Positions 35,101 through 47,037 of a stretch of DNA of 64,000 nucleotides are shown piece by piece. The first letter of the stretch is position 1; every line of letters begins with the position of its first letter. The translations under genes were made by a program, and so were the position numbers. Where the stretch lies: the NCBI GenBank assembly GCA_013115145.1, contig JAAPAO010000097.1:1-64000 (forward strand), written 5' to 3'. A model generated the notes under the pieces. That model had not been told where the DNA came from, ran no database searches, and was given only the letters and a program-made list of their open reading frames with translations. The DNA comes from Perkinsus chesapeaki. Taxonomy: Eukaryota > Perkinsozoa > Perkinsida > Perkinsidae.

Positions 35101-38100
35101 GACCGGAGGAGGCGTGGGCTCTGACAGGGAATAAGGAAATTGGAGTACTCAGCGGGGATTTAGAAGTGTGTATGAGTAACACTGGAAGATAGGCATATGT
35201 AATTACGAAAGAGGTGTGCTCATGATCTACGAAGGGTCGTCCGGGTTGACTGAACCCACGAAATTTTTGGGCACGGACTTTCGACTGAAGGACCGAGGTT
35301 TGATAAAAAAGTGCATCACAGTTGAATATCCTTCGTTAAAAGAATCAAAGTTGAAACCTGTCATCAATGGAGGGCCATACCGTAGTGGTTTCCTGTACAA
35401 CAGTTTAGATGGCAATGACTAAATGTATTCCGCGAATATCAACTCTTCGGAACAGTTGTAATTAGGTTGCTGTTCTTACCTTCATCAACACCAACGTTAT
35501 TCTCTTCCTCCACTTCAGCACCTTCATCGGCCTTCACCTCACCGTCCGGCTGCTTAGAATCAACAAGAACGGGCTGAACGAGGAGGGGAAAGTGAAACCG
35601 TCAAAAGATACTCTTTAGGTTGAGTAAAGTAAAGGTGACAGGTAGGAATAATTGCGAGGATCCACTTTTTGGAAGGCAGACTCTCAGCTCATTCCAAGAT
35701 CCAGTTTATCTATAATATCCATTAAGAGATACAAACGGCATCATCATTCAGAGATTCTGTTCCTCGCGAGAAACATCTTTGTGGAATCTCCTTTCAATCG
35801 CATTTGAAATGATTCCTATCTTGATCCTCACCTCATAACAGCGTGTGTTGCGGACATCCATACTAACGCCTGTCAGATTCATTTTTGCTCGGAGTGGCCT
35901 TCGACCTTCGGATGGCTCATCATCGACGGAGCTCTTCTGGATGTTAACCCAAACATTCCGGTTGTTCCACACTGTGTCGACCGCAAGATACCTATTGCGC
36001 ACCGGGAAGATTTCTTCTACTGGCATTTGCATCTCGCGGCTTACGGACAAGGCTCCAGAGCTGGACCTTTATAAGTGGAACCTAACATCAATATCTTTAA
36101 CGACGAGAGAATCATGTCCCACAAATTCAACAGTGTAGCTTTTAGTAGTGTGGATATATTCCGGCAAGCTCGTCGATATATTTCGGCGATGCTGAGCGGA
36201 ATGGTCTCCCCAAAAAATTTAGGACAAATTCCGTGAGACTCTGTCTGGGAAGTTTTGTCAAAGTTCTATCCCTAAGACACACATCAACTACTTGATCAGA
36301 GACAAATAAGCTCGTTTCATTGTATGAGCTGGCGTTGAAGCACTGTATGTGATATAATCTCGAAGACTGGTTTATATGTACAAGGGAAAGCCCTTATCGT
36401 CTCTCCATTGAGGTAGGAGTAATTTTTTACAATAGATCTGAAGTCGTGACTAATCCTCTTCCCGCTCACTGGGCTCGACTTCAGTAGAGAATATGATCCC
36501 CGTGGTTGGTTCAACAAACACATCTCGGGTGACATCTCTCGACCCCTTACGGACCAACACCCAGCAGTGTGCTCGCCGACCTGCGATGAAAATCAAATTG
36601 ATCACTCATTTATCGTGCACTGGTTAAATTGAATGAACCCTACGCGGCACATAAAGACTCACCAATGAACTCTGAGGGCTCTCCAACATTATCGTTGTGG
36701 CTGCTGCTGCTGCCGAGATCCTTCATATTCGCTGATAGTGCGGCAATAAAGTCCATGTCCTCTTCCTGATAATGCCATATGGGATCCAGAGGAGATGAAG
36801 AACTTTTCGACTGATCTCACATCTTCAGTTTCGGCATCGTCCGAGTCGCTCCTTTCCGCTTCATAGGCAGCTTGAGCTTCCAGACGAGCCTGAGGAAGTG
36901 GAGTAGGCTTGAGTGAGCTCAGGAAGACATATACAGGTCCGCGGTAGTATAGAGGTTAGTATTCCTGCCTGTCACGTAGGAGACCCGGGTTCAATTTCCG
37001 GCCGCGGAAGTTTATATCTACCTTTGCTTTTCCTTCTTCCTTCACATATTCACTCTCCAGAGGAGGCTTCTTCACCAACGAGAATTCCGGACCTGAAACA
37101 ACAACGACACCATTCGAGGCATCAACAATCTGCAACGAATCAGTACGAGGTATTTGTATTAGTTAATTTTCGTACTTTCAGCACCTCCCAACCGAAAAGT
37201 ACGAATATCTGACCAGCTTAATCAATACCCATCAAGGCCAACACGCGCACATGTCATTCGTGCACGACAGGAACGCCACATGAGACTGCTTTAAATTCCA
37301 AACGCAGCGCACACTTGAGTGAGTCGTGTGGAGCACAAAGCATGCTCGCTGAATCTCACCGAGAGTTTTTTCGATCATATCCACCGAGCTTCGTCTCCTG
37401 CCTCCACTCAAACTGCCTCGACGAGCAGGCTGCGGAACTGACCAAGGATAATCCACTCATAGCCACTTCGGCTCCTTACCAAGCGGAGTTGCTGGCTCAT
37501 CTTCGTCAGTGGCTTTCGGACGGGGCAGCAGAAAATCAATATACCTGAGCAACTATTTCGCATCTCTTCCGAGAACCTTGTAGTGAATTTCATCAATCCA
37601 CCCGTGCCGATCGACTGACTTAACCGGAGAGCAAAGCCTTGGATCAGGGCTTCTCGAGGCCCTCGAATATACTTCTGCTAAAACACAATCTCATTTTTCC
37701 GACTTGCTGGCCCAGAAAACCAAATGATTCAACTGGGCAGTTGTCCATAATATCGACAACTCTCTATCAAATGATCGCCGAAGGAAAAGGCTCAGCTATC
37801 CTCAAATGATAGAAATGGGGGAAATTCAGGGCAGAAGCTGGGGAAGTTTGCCAATGACCAATCTCACCTTTGCAGCATTTTCCTCTCTTCCGTCACATCT
37901 GAACCATCACTGGCATCACGTGCCTGAGACGAGAAGCAGCGTGCAATTTCGGCAACCCGAGTTTTCCAACTTCTCTTCGTTCAGTCTTCCTCCTCCCAGT
38001 GCCCCCCTAACTCTAGCTTATAACTTAATCCATTCTATACAATCACGACACTGTACTCCGCAGTAACTCGAGTAAAATCCGGCATATAGCTTGCCGAGAG

Positions 38101-41100
38101 CTTAGCCGAAGGCTAACCTCAGTTTGTGTTAGCTAATAGGTCGATAAAATTATTCACAATTCCGGAAAACAGAGCCATTTATTAATATTCAGTGTTCCAC
38201 GAGGATGTTTATAATAATTACTATGGTAATTAATATTAATAACATGTCCCTAATAAGTACTATTTTAATTTATATTAATAACATGTCCCTAATAAGTACT
38301 ATTTTAATTTATAATAATAACATGTCCCTAATAAGTACTATGGTAATTTAGTTGCATTTTTCTGTGTTGGCGTGTTCCTCTACAACGCTATGCTGTTGTG
38401 AAGTGTGCCCCCTCTTCACCTTGCTTACCCTCTCTAGGAACCTGAAATCATCAGCGGGACAATCTCTCCTCTTCAGACTTCGACATGTTATCCATCTCGG
38501 GGCAATTCCAGCGACGCAGTAGGCGTCGTATCCAGCACCGATCAGGATGGAGCAAAGTACCTTGAAATAATTTGATAACAGGAGAATCCAGTGAAGTGTT
38601 TTCGATGGTATTCCCCACAATTTATCAGAACTTGCCAAAATTTGACACTATTTGGCCCTACTTGGGCACCAGTCGAGTCTACAGTTCATGGTAACAACCC
38701 TAAAAACGAGATACACAGTTCACACGAAGGGATAGATATGCAGTAGGAAGCAGCGTAATTTATCGATTGGGATTTAGTAAAACCGACGTAATTAATGAAG
38801 CCTAACTGGAGCACTATGGAAAGAATTAAGTCGCTTCGTTCAACTTCAATTCGCGCGGCTCATTTTCTCAACTATAAGAAACCTACACGAGGAAGGAGAA
38901 GCAGAACGAGTTTTTCCGGAAACTCGATTTCTCGCGCAATTCCTAAACCAGACCTTACCACACTTATATCGAAAGCATCACCGGCTTGATAAAAAAGCGT
39001 TGTAGAGGGAGAGCAAACAACTGTCGGGAATCTGAACGTAGATTCGATCGACTTTTTCATGCGCTACCTACGCCGCTGGATCCTTGAGGGGTTCATAAGC
39101 GATATAATTGGCAATGAACTTTGCACATGACTTAAGCTCGTTAAGTTCGGGGTAGCTCTGAGGGAAGAGAGCCAGTCGAAACGGGCAAACCAATGTAAAA
39201 TAAGGTCCAGGTTTACTTCTGTATGTGGTTCATAGATATCCGTGGAAGATAGGTTTTAAATGTCACCAACCGCACGACTCAATAAATAAGTTGCAAAACA
39301 TAGCAGATCAATCACATCACCGAGAAGCGCTCATGTTCATTTATCCTCCAAAAAACTCTGGCAGGGTTTTATTGCTCCTTGTAAAGACTTTGAAATTTCC
39401 ACAAGGCAAAGATCGAAGATATTTTAGTTGCACAATTGAAAAATTCTACAGAGTGCGGTACACCCTTACAGTCGCTCTTTCGATAGAAAATACTCGTGCG
39501 GTACAACGGAGGTCAGAAATCACTAGTTGTCCCCAGGAGTAGGCATAGGAATACTGCCCGTCCAAACACACAAGGCAGATTACCAAATATAAGTTATCTA
39601 CCGCCGGAAGCGAAAGCTTGGAGTTCCCGAATTGGGCGCTATGGGCATATATACGACCCTCCCCAATGAGATATAATATTTCGTTTTTTGAAAATTTCTC
39701 GTCCACAAGTTTCCCAGTACAGCGCACTGTGCAAGATATATACTCCAATCAGTAAAAAATATGTTATATAATATTATCAATTCTAACTCCGCACTGGGAA
39801 CGCCTCGTCATCTTCGAGGAGCATATTCGTGCGAGGCTAGATAACAAATTCCTACAACGAATCGCACATAAAGAGGAATCATTCTGTATGATGATTTTGA
39901 TGACACCGGCTCACACAGGAAACGATAACATACCAGCTTCAGCGGTCGGAGTGTAGTTGGCAAGAACTTGGGCACACCAATCTCGTTGGAAGGATACAAA
40001 TACAACTGTCGTTCTTCGCCGTACGTCTGGGAAAACCGCGCCTGGAAATCTCTGAACAGGAAAACACTCATCTGGGTTTTGGGTTTCGGGTTTCGGGTTT
40101 TCTGCTCCTACCGAGCGTGCTGGAGTAATCGTTCCTCCTGTTTAGAATTCGCTGCGTATGACTTCAAAAATGGCGGTATACCCAAGTCGGCCTGAAATCA
40201 TCAAAATATACTTTTGTGCAAAAAAAAATTTCCCACCCAGAAATTCCCACTGCAAAAGTCGTTTTCAATTTCAAAGGATTCAATCAATTCTCAACAATCT
40301 CGCGAAAAATTCTAGTAGAAAATAATTATGATTTTTCCTGTAGAAAATAATCATGATTTTTCCTGTATAAAATAATCATGATTTTTCCCGTAGAAAATTT
40401 TCCTGGAAAATATCGGTGATTTAAGAATTATATTAAAATATGATATACCGTGCTGTATATTAGTAATTGATACTATTTCCGTGGTGTGAGTATGTATATT
40501 AGAATTGCGCCGAAGAGGCATCGTATCGCACCTGTCAGTGTCATGTCAGGTATTTATTTAGAGTATTATTTCATTCACAAATGAAATATAATTTATATAA
40601 TATCTACCGATCTAGATAATTTATATAATATAAATTATCATACACTGCAAAAGAACTCCTCGGGAGGGCAGCCACACCGAGATATTGGAGGCTCCAAGGT
40701 TCTCCATGAACGGATCTTCCCCTCGCAGGCTGGTAAAATGGGCCAAAAAATATCATACACTGCATACTCTGCAAACATTATAGAAAAATATATTATATTA
40801 ATTATATTACTAATATTATATGGGCCGTATATTAGCATTATTGGTACTTATAAATTATCTATGCATGCATCAGCAAACATTGCCAGCGAACTGTGAAAAA
40901 AGTTCTCAAGGGGAAAACGTACTCCCTTTAAGGGAGGCGATGAAGATTGATAGAAATGAAGCTAATACGTCTCTACAAGGATGCTCACTTTGGGAAGGAT
41001 AGCATCTGCATCCTCCAGCAGAGTTGAAAGTGATGAGGCTACTTTACTTGCAAACCTGAAAATGTAAATCTTGTGATCCAAATCTAATCGACGCTGTCAA

Positions 41101-42089
41101 TCTAGGCAAATCCTTTCACCGCAAACTAGCATAATTCCAACAAACATATTACTATTTTATTAGTCAACAATTCGAAGGAACAGATGAGAAGGTACGTGTT
41201 ATGAAGGGTGAGTAGGTGCCTAGTAGAGGCAGGATGAGATATATAACATATCTTATTGCGCAAACCAATGAATATAAGTTATATAGTGCAGATAGGGCGC
41301 ACAATAAATCAGCAAATTTGTCCGATTTTTTTTATCCGAAATTGCCTAACAGAGTTGGACGCTGATTTTTCAATACATTTTGAAAAGTCAAAATGCAATG
41401 TGTTCTTTTACCGTAGAAGCAATTTTACTAATAATTTAATATACTAATTAATTAATAGTATTAATTTAATACTAGCTAATATAATATATATACTAACTAT
41501 TTAATATTAATTTAATATAATATTGATAAATCATTTATCATAAATGGCTTCTTTTTTTACGTGATAAATAACGAATAAGAAGGAACTAGGGATATGCTAT
41601 AGGTCGGTTGCTATGGAAGAGCACTTCTCACACGTAAATGCAGATTATAACCGCTTAATTAATTTCAAGAACATATGCCTTATCATTTGATTTGCGAGAA
41701 TGGCGCGAATTGTTAAACTGTAATATTGTTGTCCGGTACAGAAAACGCTTTCATGAGAGAATTACAGTCATTAAATGACTTACCGTATTTGAAGGTTTAC
41801 ATTTTGTAAAAGCTAATGGAATATAAATATGAATAGTTTTAATTGAACATATATAATATATATTATCATCATCTATATCTTATTATTGAATATTCATGAT
41901 TTCTACTTTCATCGGACTGTTAGCCGTCCACTCTTACCTTCGGCATCGGACTTCTTTCTGAGATGCACAATTTCCACTGTCATCACTTGTATTGTTAGCT
42001 GTCGGAACTTCTTCGATTTTGTCTCGGGAATTTCCACCGTCTACATTTTCTTCACTTTTTTGAATCTCTGTTAATTCGCCGGGTTCCAT
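29149..42089 (-). CDS. DRC7: Dynein regulatory complex subunit 7 (DRC7/CCDC135, lobo homologue)
   Basis: Axonemal subunit of the nexin-dynein regulatory complex. Exons in consistent phase (minus): 42089-41938 (ATG), 40721-40646, 40191-40112, 40051-39934, 39157-39072, 39031-38959, 38560-38429, 37923-37868, 37544-37480, 37429-37360, one near 37300, 37129-37022, 36889-36821, 36765-36663, 36580-36470, 36016-35832, 35573-35480, 35120-35000, 34958-34854, 33074-32982, 32936-32876, 32827-32723, 32678-32573, 32395-32297, 32189-32072, 32026-31902, 31861-31766, 31526-31438, 31041-30925, 30855-30810, 30119-30040, 29795-29535, 29341-29149. Landmarks: YPSNEIGVPKFLPTTLRP, the transglutaminase-like core LIGAGYDAYCVAG, VFVEPTTG, WNNRNVWVNIQ, MEYFHETRPDGL, VDILAPYLSEFPG, IQILEQRLARHE and an acidic C-terminus. 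The catalytic-type Cys of active transglutaminases appears replaced (QAGDAFD, where others have C). One small exon near 30.4 kb may be missing. Confidence 0.95.
29645..29722 (-). other. Stop-free 78-nt intron (length divisible by 3) in DRC7
   Basis: GAGCAG|GTGGGT...TTCAG|GAAGCG. The 26 codons can be read through in frame, but known DRC7 proteins run directly from the RLLDRA..RLEDEQ segment to the ALKKRRAQ segment, so splicing is more likely than retention. Confidence 0.65.
32219..32290 (+). tRNA. trnC-GCA: tRNA-Cys (GCA)
   Basis: Full cloverleaf: acceptor stem GGGTGTA/TACGCCC (one G-T pair), D-arm with AGCTCAGTGGTAGAGC, anticodon stem GCTGA/TCAGC with GCA at 32251-32253, and T-arm CCTCGGTTCAAATCCGGG. 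No tRNA intron. It lies antisense inside a 107-nt DRC7 intron (32190-32296), with its 3' end 6 nt from the splice donor. No T4 terminator immediately follows. Confidence 0.97.
34240..34560. repeat. Cluster of stem-loops in the 1.78-kb DRC7 intron
   Basis: Within 320 nt: GGGCACGG/CCGTGCCC with 1-nt centre (34243-34259), ATGCCGTGAA/TTCACGGCAT with 1-nt centre (34308-34328), GCTATA/TATAGC (~34330), a 12-bp GGATGCTCAAGC stem with an 8-nt loop (~34492-34523), and the perfect palindrome GTCGGATATCCGAC (34540-34553). The enclosing intron (34853-33075) is much longer than its neighbours. Confidence 0.85.
36938..37009 (+). tRNA. trnD-GTC: tRNA-Asp (GTC)
   Basis: Acceptor stem TCCGCGG/CCGCGGA, D-arm GTATAGAGGTTAGTAT, anticodon stem CCTGC/GTAGG with GTC at 36971-36973, and T-arm CCCGGGTTCAATTTCCGG. 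No tRNA intron. It lies antisense in a 132-nt DRC7 intron (36890-37021), 11 nt from the splice donor. The nearest T4 run is about 20 nt downstream. Confidence 0.97.
38241..38349. repeat. 39-nt tandem repeat, ~2.8 copies
   Basis: The unit begins AACATGTCCCTAATAAGTAC and recurs at 38241, 38280 and 38319. It lies in a DRC7 intron. Confidence 0.95.
40074..40103 (-). repeat. Telomere-like run filling a 60-nt DRC7 intron
   Basis: The intron 40111-40052 (GTAGGAGC...TTCAG) has CCCGAAA/CCCAAAA units on the gene strand (GGGTTTTGGGTTTCGGG on the plus strand). The flanking exons join in phase (AR|DFQARFSQTYG). Confidence 0.92.
40316..40400. repeat. 25-nt tandem repeat, ~3.5 copies
   Basis: The unit TAGAAAATAATCATGATTTT plus TCCTG recurs at 40316, 40341, 40366 and 40391. 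It lies downstream (on the gene strand) of the DRC7 exon 40721-40646. Confidence 0.92.
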
Positions 42090-42385
42090 TATGAAAACAC
42101 TCAAGAGCGGTTTTGCCACTCAAGGTAGTGAATTCAGCAAGCCTACTCAAGTACGACGAAGTAAGTCTACTCGATGAGTCTGATGTTGAAGAAGTGATGT
42201 AGGGAAACACACGAGTGACGCCATAACTGTGGCGGTAGTAGTAGCGCTGAACCTGGATACGAAGGACTTTTTTTAATACGCAAATCATTTTTTCTATCGC
42301 TAAGTTCCGTAAGATAGAAGGCATGCAGCCCAACTGGCGGAGCTTCTATTAACGAACTCAAAACCAACATATACGAAAATCGCAC

Positions 42386-42408
42386 AGGTTCGATTCCTGA
42401 TACTCAAA
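42386..42408 (+). repeat. tRNA-like B-box fragment after the zinc-finger gene
   Basis: ACAGGTTCGATTCCTGA preceded by AACGAACTC, as in the SINE-like repeats at 10.2 and 15.1 kb. It directly adjoins the stop codon of the minus-strand zinc-finger gene. Confidence 0.55.
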
Positions 42409-45400
42409 TCATGCCCCCAGCGGTCTTGGCAGCCCACACTGTTTCCTATTGCACCGAGTTCGATGAGCATAGTTCAAATTGGAGCAAGCCGGACATCTAA
42501 AAATGGAAGCAACTAACCCTCGTCGACCGACATAGCTCTTACACCCAATTGCCAGCACCAGTGTCACGAGTACTTCGAGTGTTCGGAGCATGCGCTTTCG
42601 CTTCAACCTGAATCGTGCACACCATCCAAGCAGGCTGTGATAAGCTTACTCTCTAGTCAGTACTAGCACCACAACTCCTACATACGAGAATTCCCTGGGG
42701 AGCCCTCAAACTGGCACCTAGTCCTATCAGCTACAGTACGCGTAATCTAGAGAGGTCTGAGCAGTTTCGACCTCTCTAGATTGCAGCGAACTGTACAGTG
42801 CTAGGTATTTTTCCTTGCCGTGTAAGTCCGTGGAGTATTTAAATGATATATCTATGTTAGGAGAATTCCCATGTCAAATCTCAGGTTAATATGAGGAGCA
42901 GCAGCAGCAGTTAACAAGTTCCACACGAAATCGGTTCTTTAGATTGCGCGTACTGTGAATAAGCGACCGGGTCCCCTGGCCTGTGTGAATCTACTCACCT
43001 CTTCTCGCTGGCGTCCGCAACCTTTACCATTACACCTATCCCGACTGGGATAGTTCACATTACCACATACAGAGCAACGCCAGTTGCCATTTTCACCTAA
43101 ATTTGCAACATCTTTAGTTCCATTCGGTGGTTTCAAGTCCTACCAGCCCGAGGCGGCCCGCTGTTTCTCGGTGTCCGAGAACCCAATTGCTCACCGGACA
43201 GGTTGGCCACCTGAAATGTTGAAATTGTTGCAAATCGGAATGTTTTCTTAACGTTTCTGCGCCAAACCACTGGCCCCTAGGATCAACTCGATTCCATGCA
43301 GGCTGGAATGCGATTAGACACATGAAGGTAAGAACTGATATCATGTTAATCCTTAGATATTCGGGTTAAGAGCAGCATCTAGAGTGCCTAGGAGGGAATT
43401 ACCACTGGGGATGGGGAATTCAAGTAAAAGCGTAAACTCTTCGGAAATGGGAGTTCTCAGTTAGTTTTTCCCACCGTATAGCCCCGATACACACAATCGC
43501 GCAAGTGAAACTGGTCTGAGGCCGTACGGTTAGTAAATTCTTCCAGATTGATCGACTTTATTCAATCAAAGATCTCGAAAGCGAGAGCTTCACTGATCTC
43601 TCTCCCCCACGAAGAGATTCTCTTCACACTATATAAACATGTTTTATTTTGTGAACGGAATAATTCGAATCACATACATTATCGGTCCGTGGTCTGCCGC
43701 ATCTTCTATTATTGCATCTGGTTCGATTTGGGTAATTATCATTCCCACAAGCGGGACAGGTCCAATTGTCTGAGGGACCACCGCCACCTGGGGATGCTCC
43801 TGATAACAGCAGAGATCTCTCAGAAGGTCTGCAAAATCACTAACCCTTACGGAAGTTGCCTTCAAAGAATGATTGCCCATGAGAGGGCGTCTGGTCACCC
43901 TGAATCAGGCTAATAAATCAGCGAAACTGATAATTTATTAGTAATAAATCAGTGAAGATATTTTTCGAAATTTTCTACAGGTTGTAGCAGACGAAGAATT
44001 CTTGCTGCTGGAAGTCTCTCAGTCGGAAATACAAGAAAAGTTTAGCTGGAACTTCTTTTATTGAGTTGTGCTCACTTCATCTCTTGGCCTTCCACACTCT
44101 TTCCTGTTACAGACCGTTCGATCAGGATAATTAATGTTGTTGCACCATCGGCATGTCCAGTTACCACCTGATATTTCCGAATCAAGATTCGTAAAAATCG
44201 AAGAGTGAATTTTTGGTTTGGTGATATTACCATCCCCGGGACTGTCATTGACAGGTCCCTTGAAAGGCAGTATCACATACAGGATACCCCCGAAAAAGGC
44301 TGATTCGATCGACAACTCTACAGTGCTATGGTATATGAACACGAAAATATGATGTACAAAGAAGACATGTATAGTAGGAACTTCATCAGAGTTTGATTCT
44401 GTAGTTGACTCCATAGTTCGGAGAGAGTTCCGCGATTAGGACGGAACAAGGCTTCAACAAGCGGCGTCATCCAACAAGCTTGTTTAGAGGCAATTGTTGC
44501 TACGAAAAGAATGCCTCATGAGGAACTCAACGGAACAGCGTATAATGCAGGTGTCGGTCGCATTAAGCCTTCAAGCCACGTAGATCAGTCTCAAGCCAAG
44601 CAACCGCCACTGATTCGGAATCAGTGATTCCTCCGCGTTCAACCCCGTCGGCCTACCAACCAAACCGAGGGACGAAGCCTCAAAAGCTCTAAGGCTTCGG
44701 TAGCAGTACACCGTTCGGTCCATAGAACCAGCGGTCGCGATCCAACAGATTTGTGAAAAACAACAAATTCGAGAGATGTGTTCCTCGAACAGACCCCGAA
44801 TCCCGGATCAAGTTGCTACATCTCTCAGGAATGTAGCAACTTGCTACGTTAAAAATGATCTGAACGTGCATCAGCGATGATTTACATCAGCGCATTATTC
44901 TTCCAGCGGACTGAGCGGCTGGTGCAGTGAGTAGCACAGCAACGGGGTGTTACCATATCATACGCAAGAGCCTATTAGAAGCCAATGTATAGCCCCGAAT
45001 AGTAGTAGTGCCAGAGTAACACGCGTCACATGACTGCCCACAAACACAGCAAATTGGGCAGCTTCTAGTTCTTGCCGCGCCTCTTTACGGGCGACGAAGT
45101 AGGATACAGTGGACGGCCGATATGACGTATAATATACCGTTGTGCAGTATAGCGGGAGCTTTTAAAACTGGCTTTATTCCTCAGATGAGAGCGAAACATT
45201 CAGATGGAATTTCTTTTGCCAAATACAACAAACTTACCAACAGGCAGTGGTGCGCGATTGTGTACTCGGTGTTGATAAGGGTGCGATGGTCCGCCAGAAT
45301 TGAACGTGTCCGCATCCAAAGAGAAAAAGGATTTCCCTGAGAAGAAGGTTGCCATGAAATGCAACCTGACAGGGTCTCACCTTCTTGTACTTCGATTGGA

Positions 45401-47037
45401 GACCAGCACGGCATCTTTTGGGAATCTTCAGTGTGAGGGAATATCTTAGGTCGATGATGGTGAGAACTGAAGTTAAAGATATCCAAGTAGGCTTAGAACA
45501 CAGAAGTATCTTAGTTACGTTAGAGTGCTACTAAAAACAGAAATTGCCCGCGCTGTAGCTGCTTCACCTATTCGAGGATTAGAACTACCGTAGAGAACTC
45601 TTGTAAATACTATCGTAAGCTAGAATAGTTCATCAAGTTCATCAGTTCATACCAGTTCATCAATCAATAGTTATAACAGACTCCGAATCTCCTAATTTGT
45701 TCCCCGGCTCATACCTTTGGTGAGAGGAAGGGAAATAGGAATTGCTCCTGTCTTGGCAACTTACATCAGGTCGAACACCCTGAAAAACGAAATCAGAAAC
45801 TAGCAGTGTACCAAAAAATCCTTAGAGGAAAATTCGCCGATTTATTGCTCAATTCGTGCGCCGACCGTCGAAATTATAACGCCAAGCTAACACGGAATAT
45901 GACACGCCCGATGCTGTCCAAAACCGATGAAATATTAATAGGTCTTCACTACGAAATCGGAGACCCAAGTTCACCTTGCTTGACAAAATTCCAGTCCATT
46001 CGACACAGTATTGGCCGTTATCTACAAATACCCGCTCTTTAACTTTCGACGAGCTCGCCAGACCGAGCCATGAAGTTTTCTAGCCGATTGGAGAACTAAG
46101 TGCAATCTTCAATGCTGGGAAAATCAAGGGTAATCTGGTGAGTTTTCGAAATAATTTCTTTCCCTTTGAAAACGTATACAATGTATACATATTGTAAAAC
46201 GTATACATGTTGTACGCAATATGTCTGGCTGTTACATGGCAAAAATTGAAAGGAAAATTCCTCGGGAAATTAATCATCATAGACTGGTAATTCGCGAAGG
46301 TATCCGGAAGAATATATAGAGTAATTACAATTTCAGTAACTGGGATTTTTAAGCGAACGCCAGTTTCCTCCGCCCGCCAAAGCTGTTTCATTCCGACCAG
46401 CAACTTACTGAGCACGATTTAAAATAACATACTTCTCGATGAGGGAAATTAAATCCTCCACACTGGGGACATGACCAGGAACCCTCTTGGGGGGACTTAC
46501 CTTCGATGGCGGTTGAGACTGAATACAGATAAGGTAGTAAAGAGATTATTTTTGAGATGTCACATCTGTAATGGGAAGCTTGTCTCAAACCACTAAGGCG
46601 CGAGAGCCCGCCACACTTATAGTATCAACGAAATATTGGTTCTTCATTTCTTCTAGCCAGTGGTGGATTCGAGATGCCCATTTCCCAATATATAATATTA
46701 TAATGATTCACATTAGAGCTTAGAAAATTGGTGTGTGCGAAATGCCAAGTGACAAAAGCAGAAGACCACTTAGATTTTGAAAGTCAATTTCAAATTCGGA
46801 GCTCGACCCTGCCATCGCAGCAGAGCTCAAACTGTCCCATTGGGTAGCTTAAAGATATTTTAGCAATCACATTTTACGAAGATTCCCCTTCAAAATCACA
46901 TATGAATTTTTTAATCATACTACTCACCGTAAAAATTATGGAAATTATTTTTATAATTTAATTTTCCCCAGAGTCGACTTACCATCAGAATTCCTTCCGC
47001 GAATAGGTCCAATTTGAGTATTCAAAACAGTCGGCAT
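42409..47037 (-). CDS. RanBP2-type zinc-finger protein, five fingers
   Basis: Likely single-stranded RNA-binding protein of the ZRANB2 type. Exon 1 (47037-46983) starts MPTVLNTQIGPIRGRNS. Then 46500-46409 (finger 1, WSCPQCGGFNFPHREVC), 44258-44231, 44167-44076 (finger 2, NWTCRWCNNINYPDRTVC), ~43795-43678 (finger 3, NWTCPACGNDNYPNRTRC), 43139-42999 (finger 4, NWRCSVCGNVNYPSRDRC), and 42607-42543 plus 42496-42409 (finger 5, NWVCPACSNLNYAHRTRC, split by a 46-nt intron). Each has the W-x-C-x2-C-x3-N...C-x2-C pattern except finger 1, whose last pair is C-x4-C. Phases agree except at the exon before finger 3, so one small exon may be missing. The 2.1-kb intron 46408-44259 is unusually long. Confidence 0.88.
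42744..42782. repeat. 14-bp inverted repeat in a zinc-finger-gene intron
   Basis: AATCTAGAGAGGTC and GACCTCTCTAGATT are separated by 11 nt, between exons 43139-42999 and 42607-42543. Confidence 0.95.
44608..44626. repeat. Perfect palindrome with 1-nt centre (9+1+9)
   Basis: CACTGATTC and GAATCAGTG flank a single G, inside the 2.1-kb zinc-finger-gene intron. A further 11-bp hairpin AGTTGCTACAT/ATGTAGCAACT lies at about 44812-44842. Confidence 0.9.

Noticed and set aside
40074-40103. Chromosome end marked by telomere repeats
   Set aside because: The run is only ~30 nt and lies between two in-phase DRC7 exons, as do the other two runs in introns.
42409-42606. A zinc-finger protein with an apparent signal peptide (MLRTLEVLVTLVLAIG)
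   Set aside because: The hydrophobic stretch is a wrong-frame reading of exon 42607-42543. Splicing a 46-nt intron in the other frame restores the finger Trp (GNW|VCPAC) and phase with the previous exon.
43114-43344. Separate secreted zinc-finger gene beginning MISVLTFMCLIAF
   Set aside because: Finger 4 is reached in phase 0 from an acceptor at 43140 (GGTAG|GACTTG), which fits the multi-finger gene; the hydrophobic frame lies in the preceding intron.
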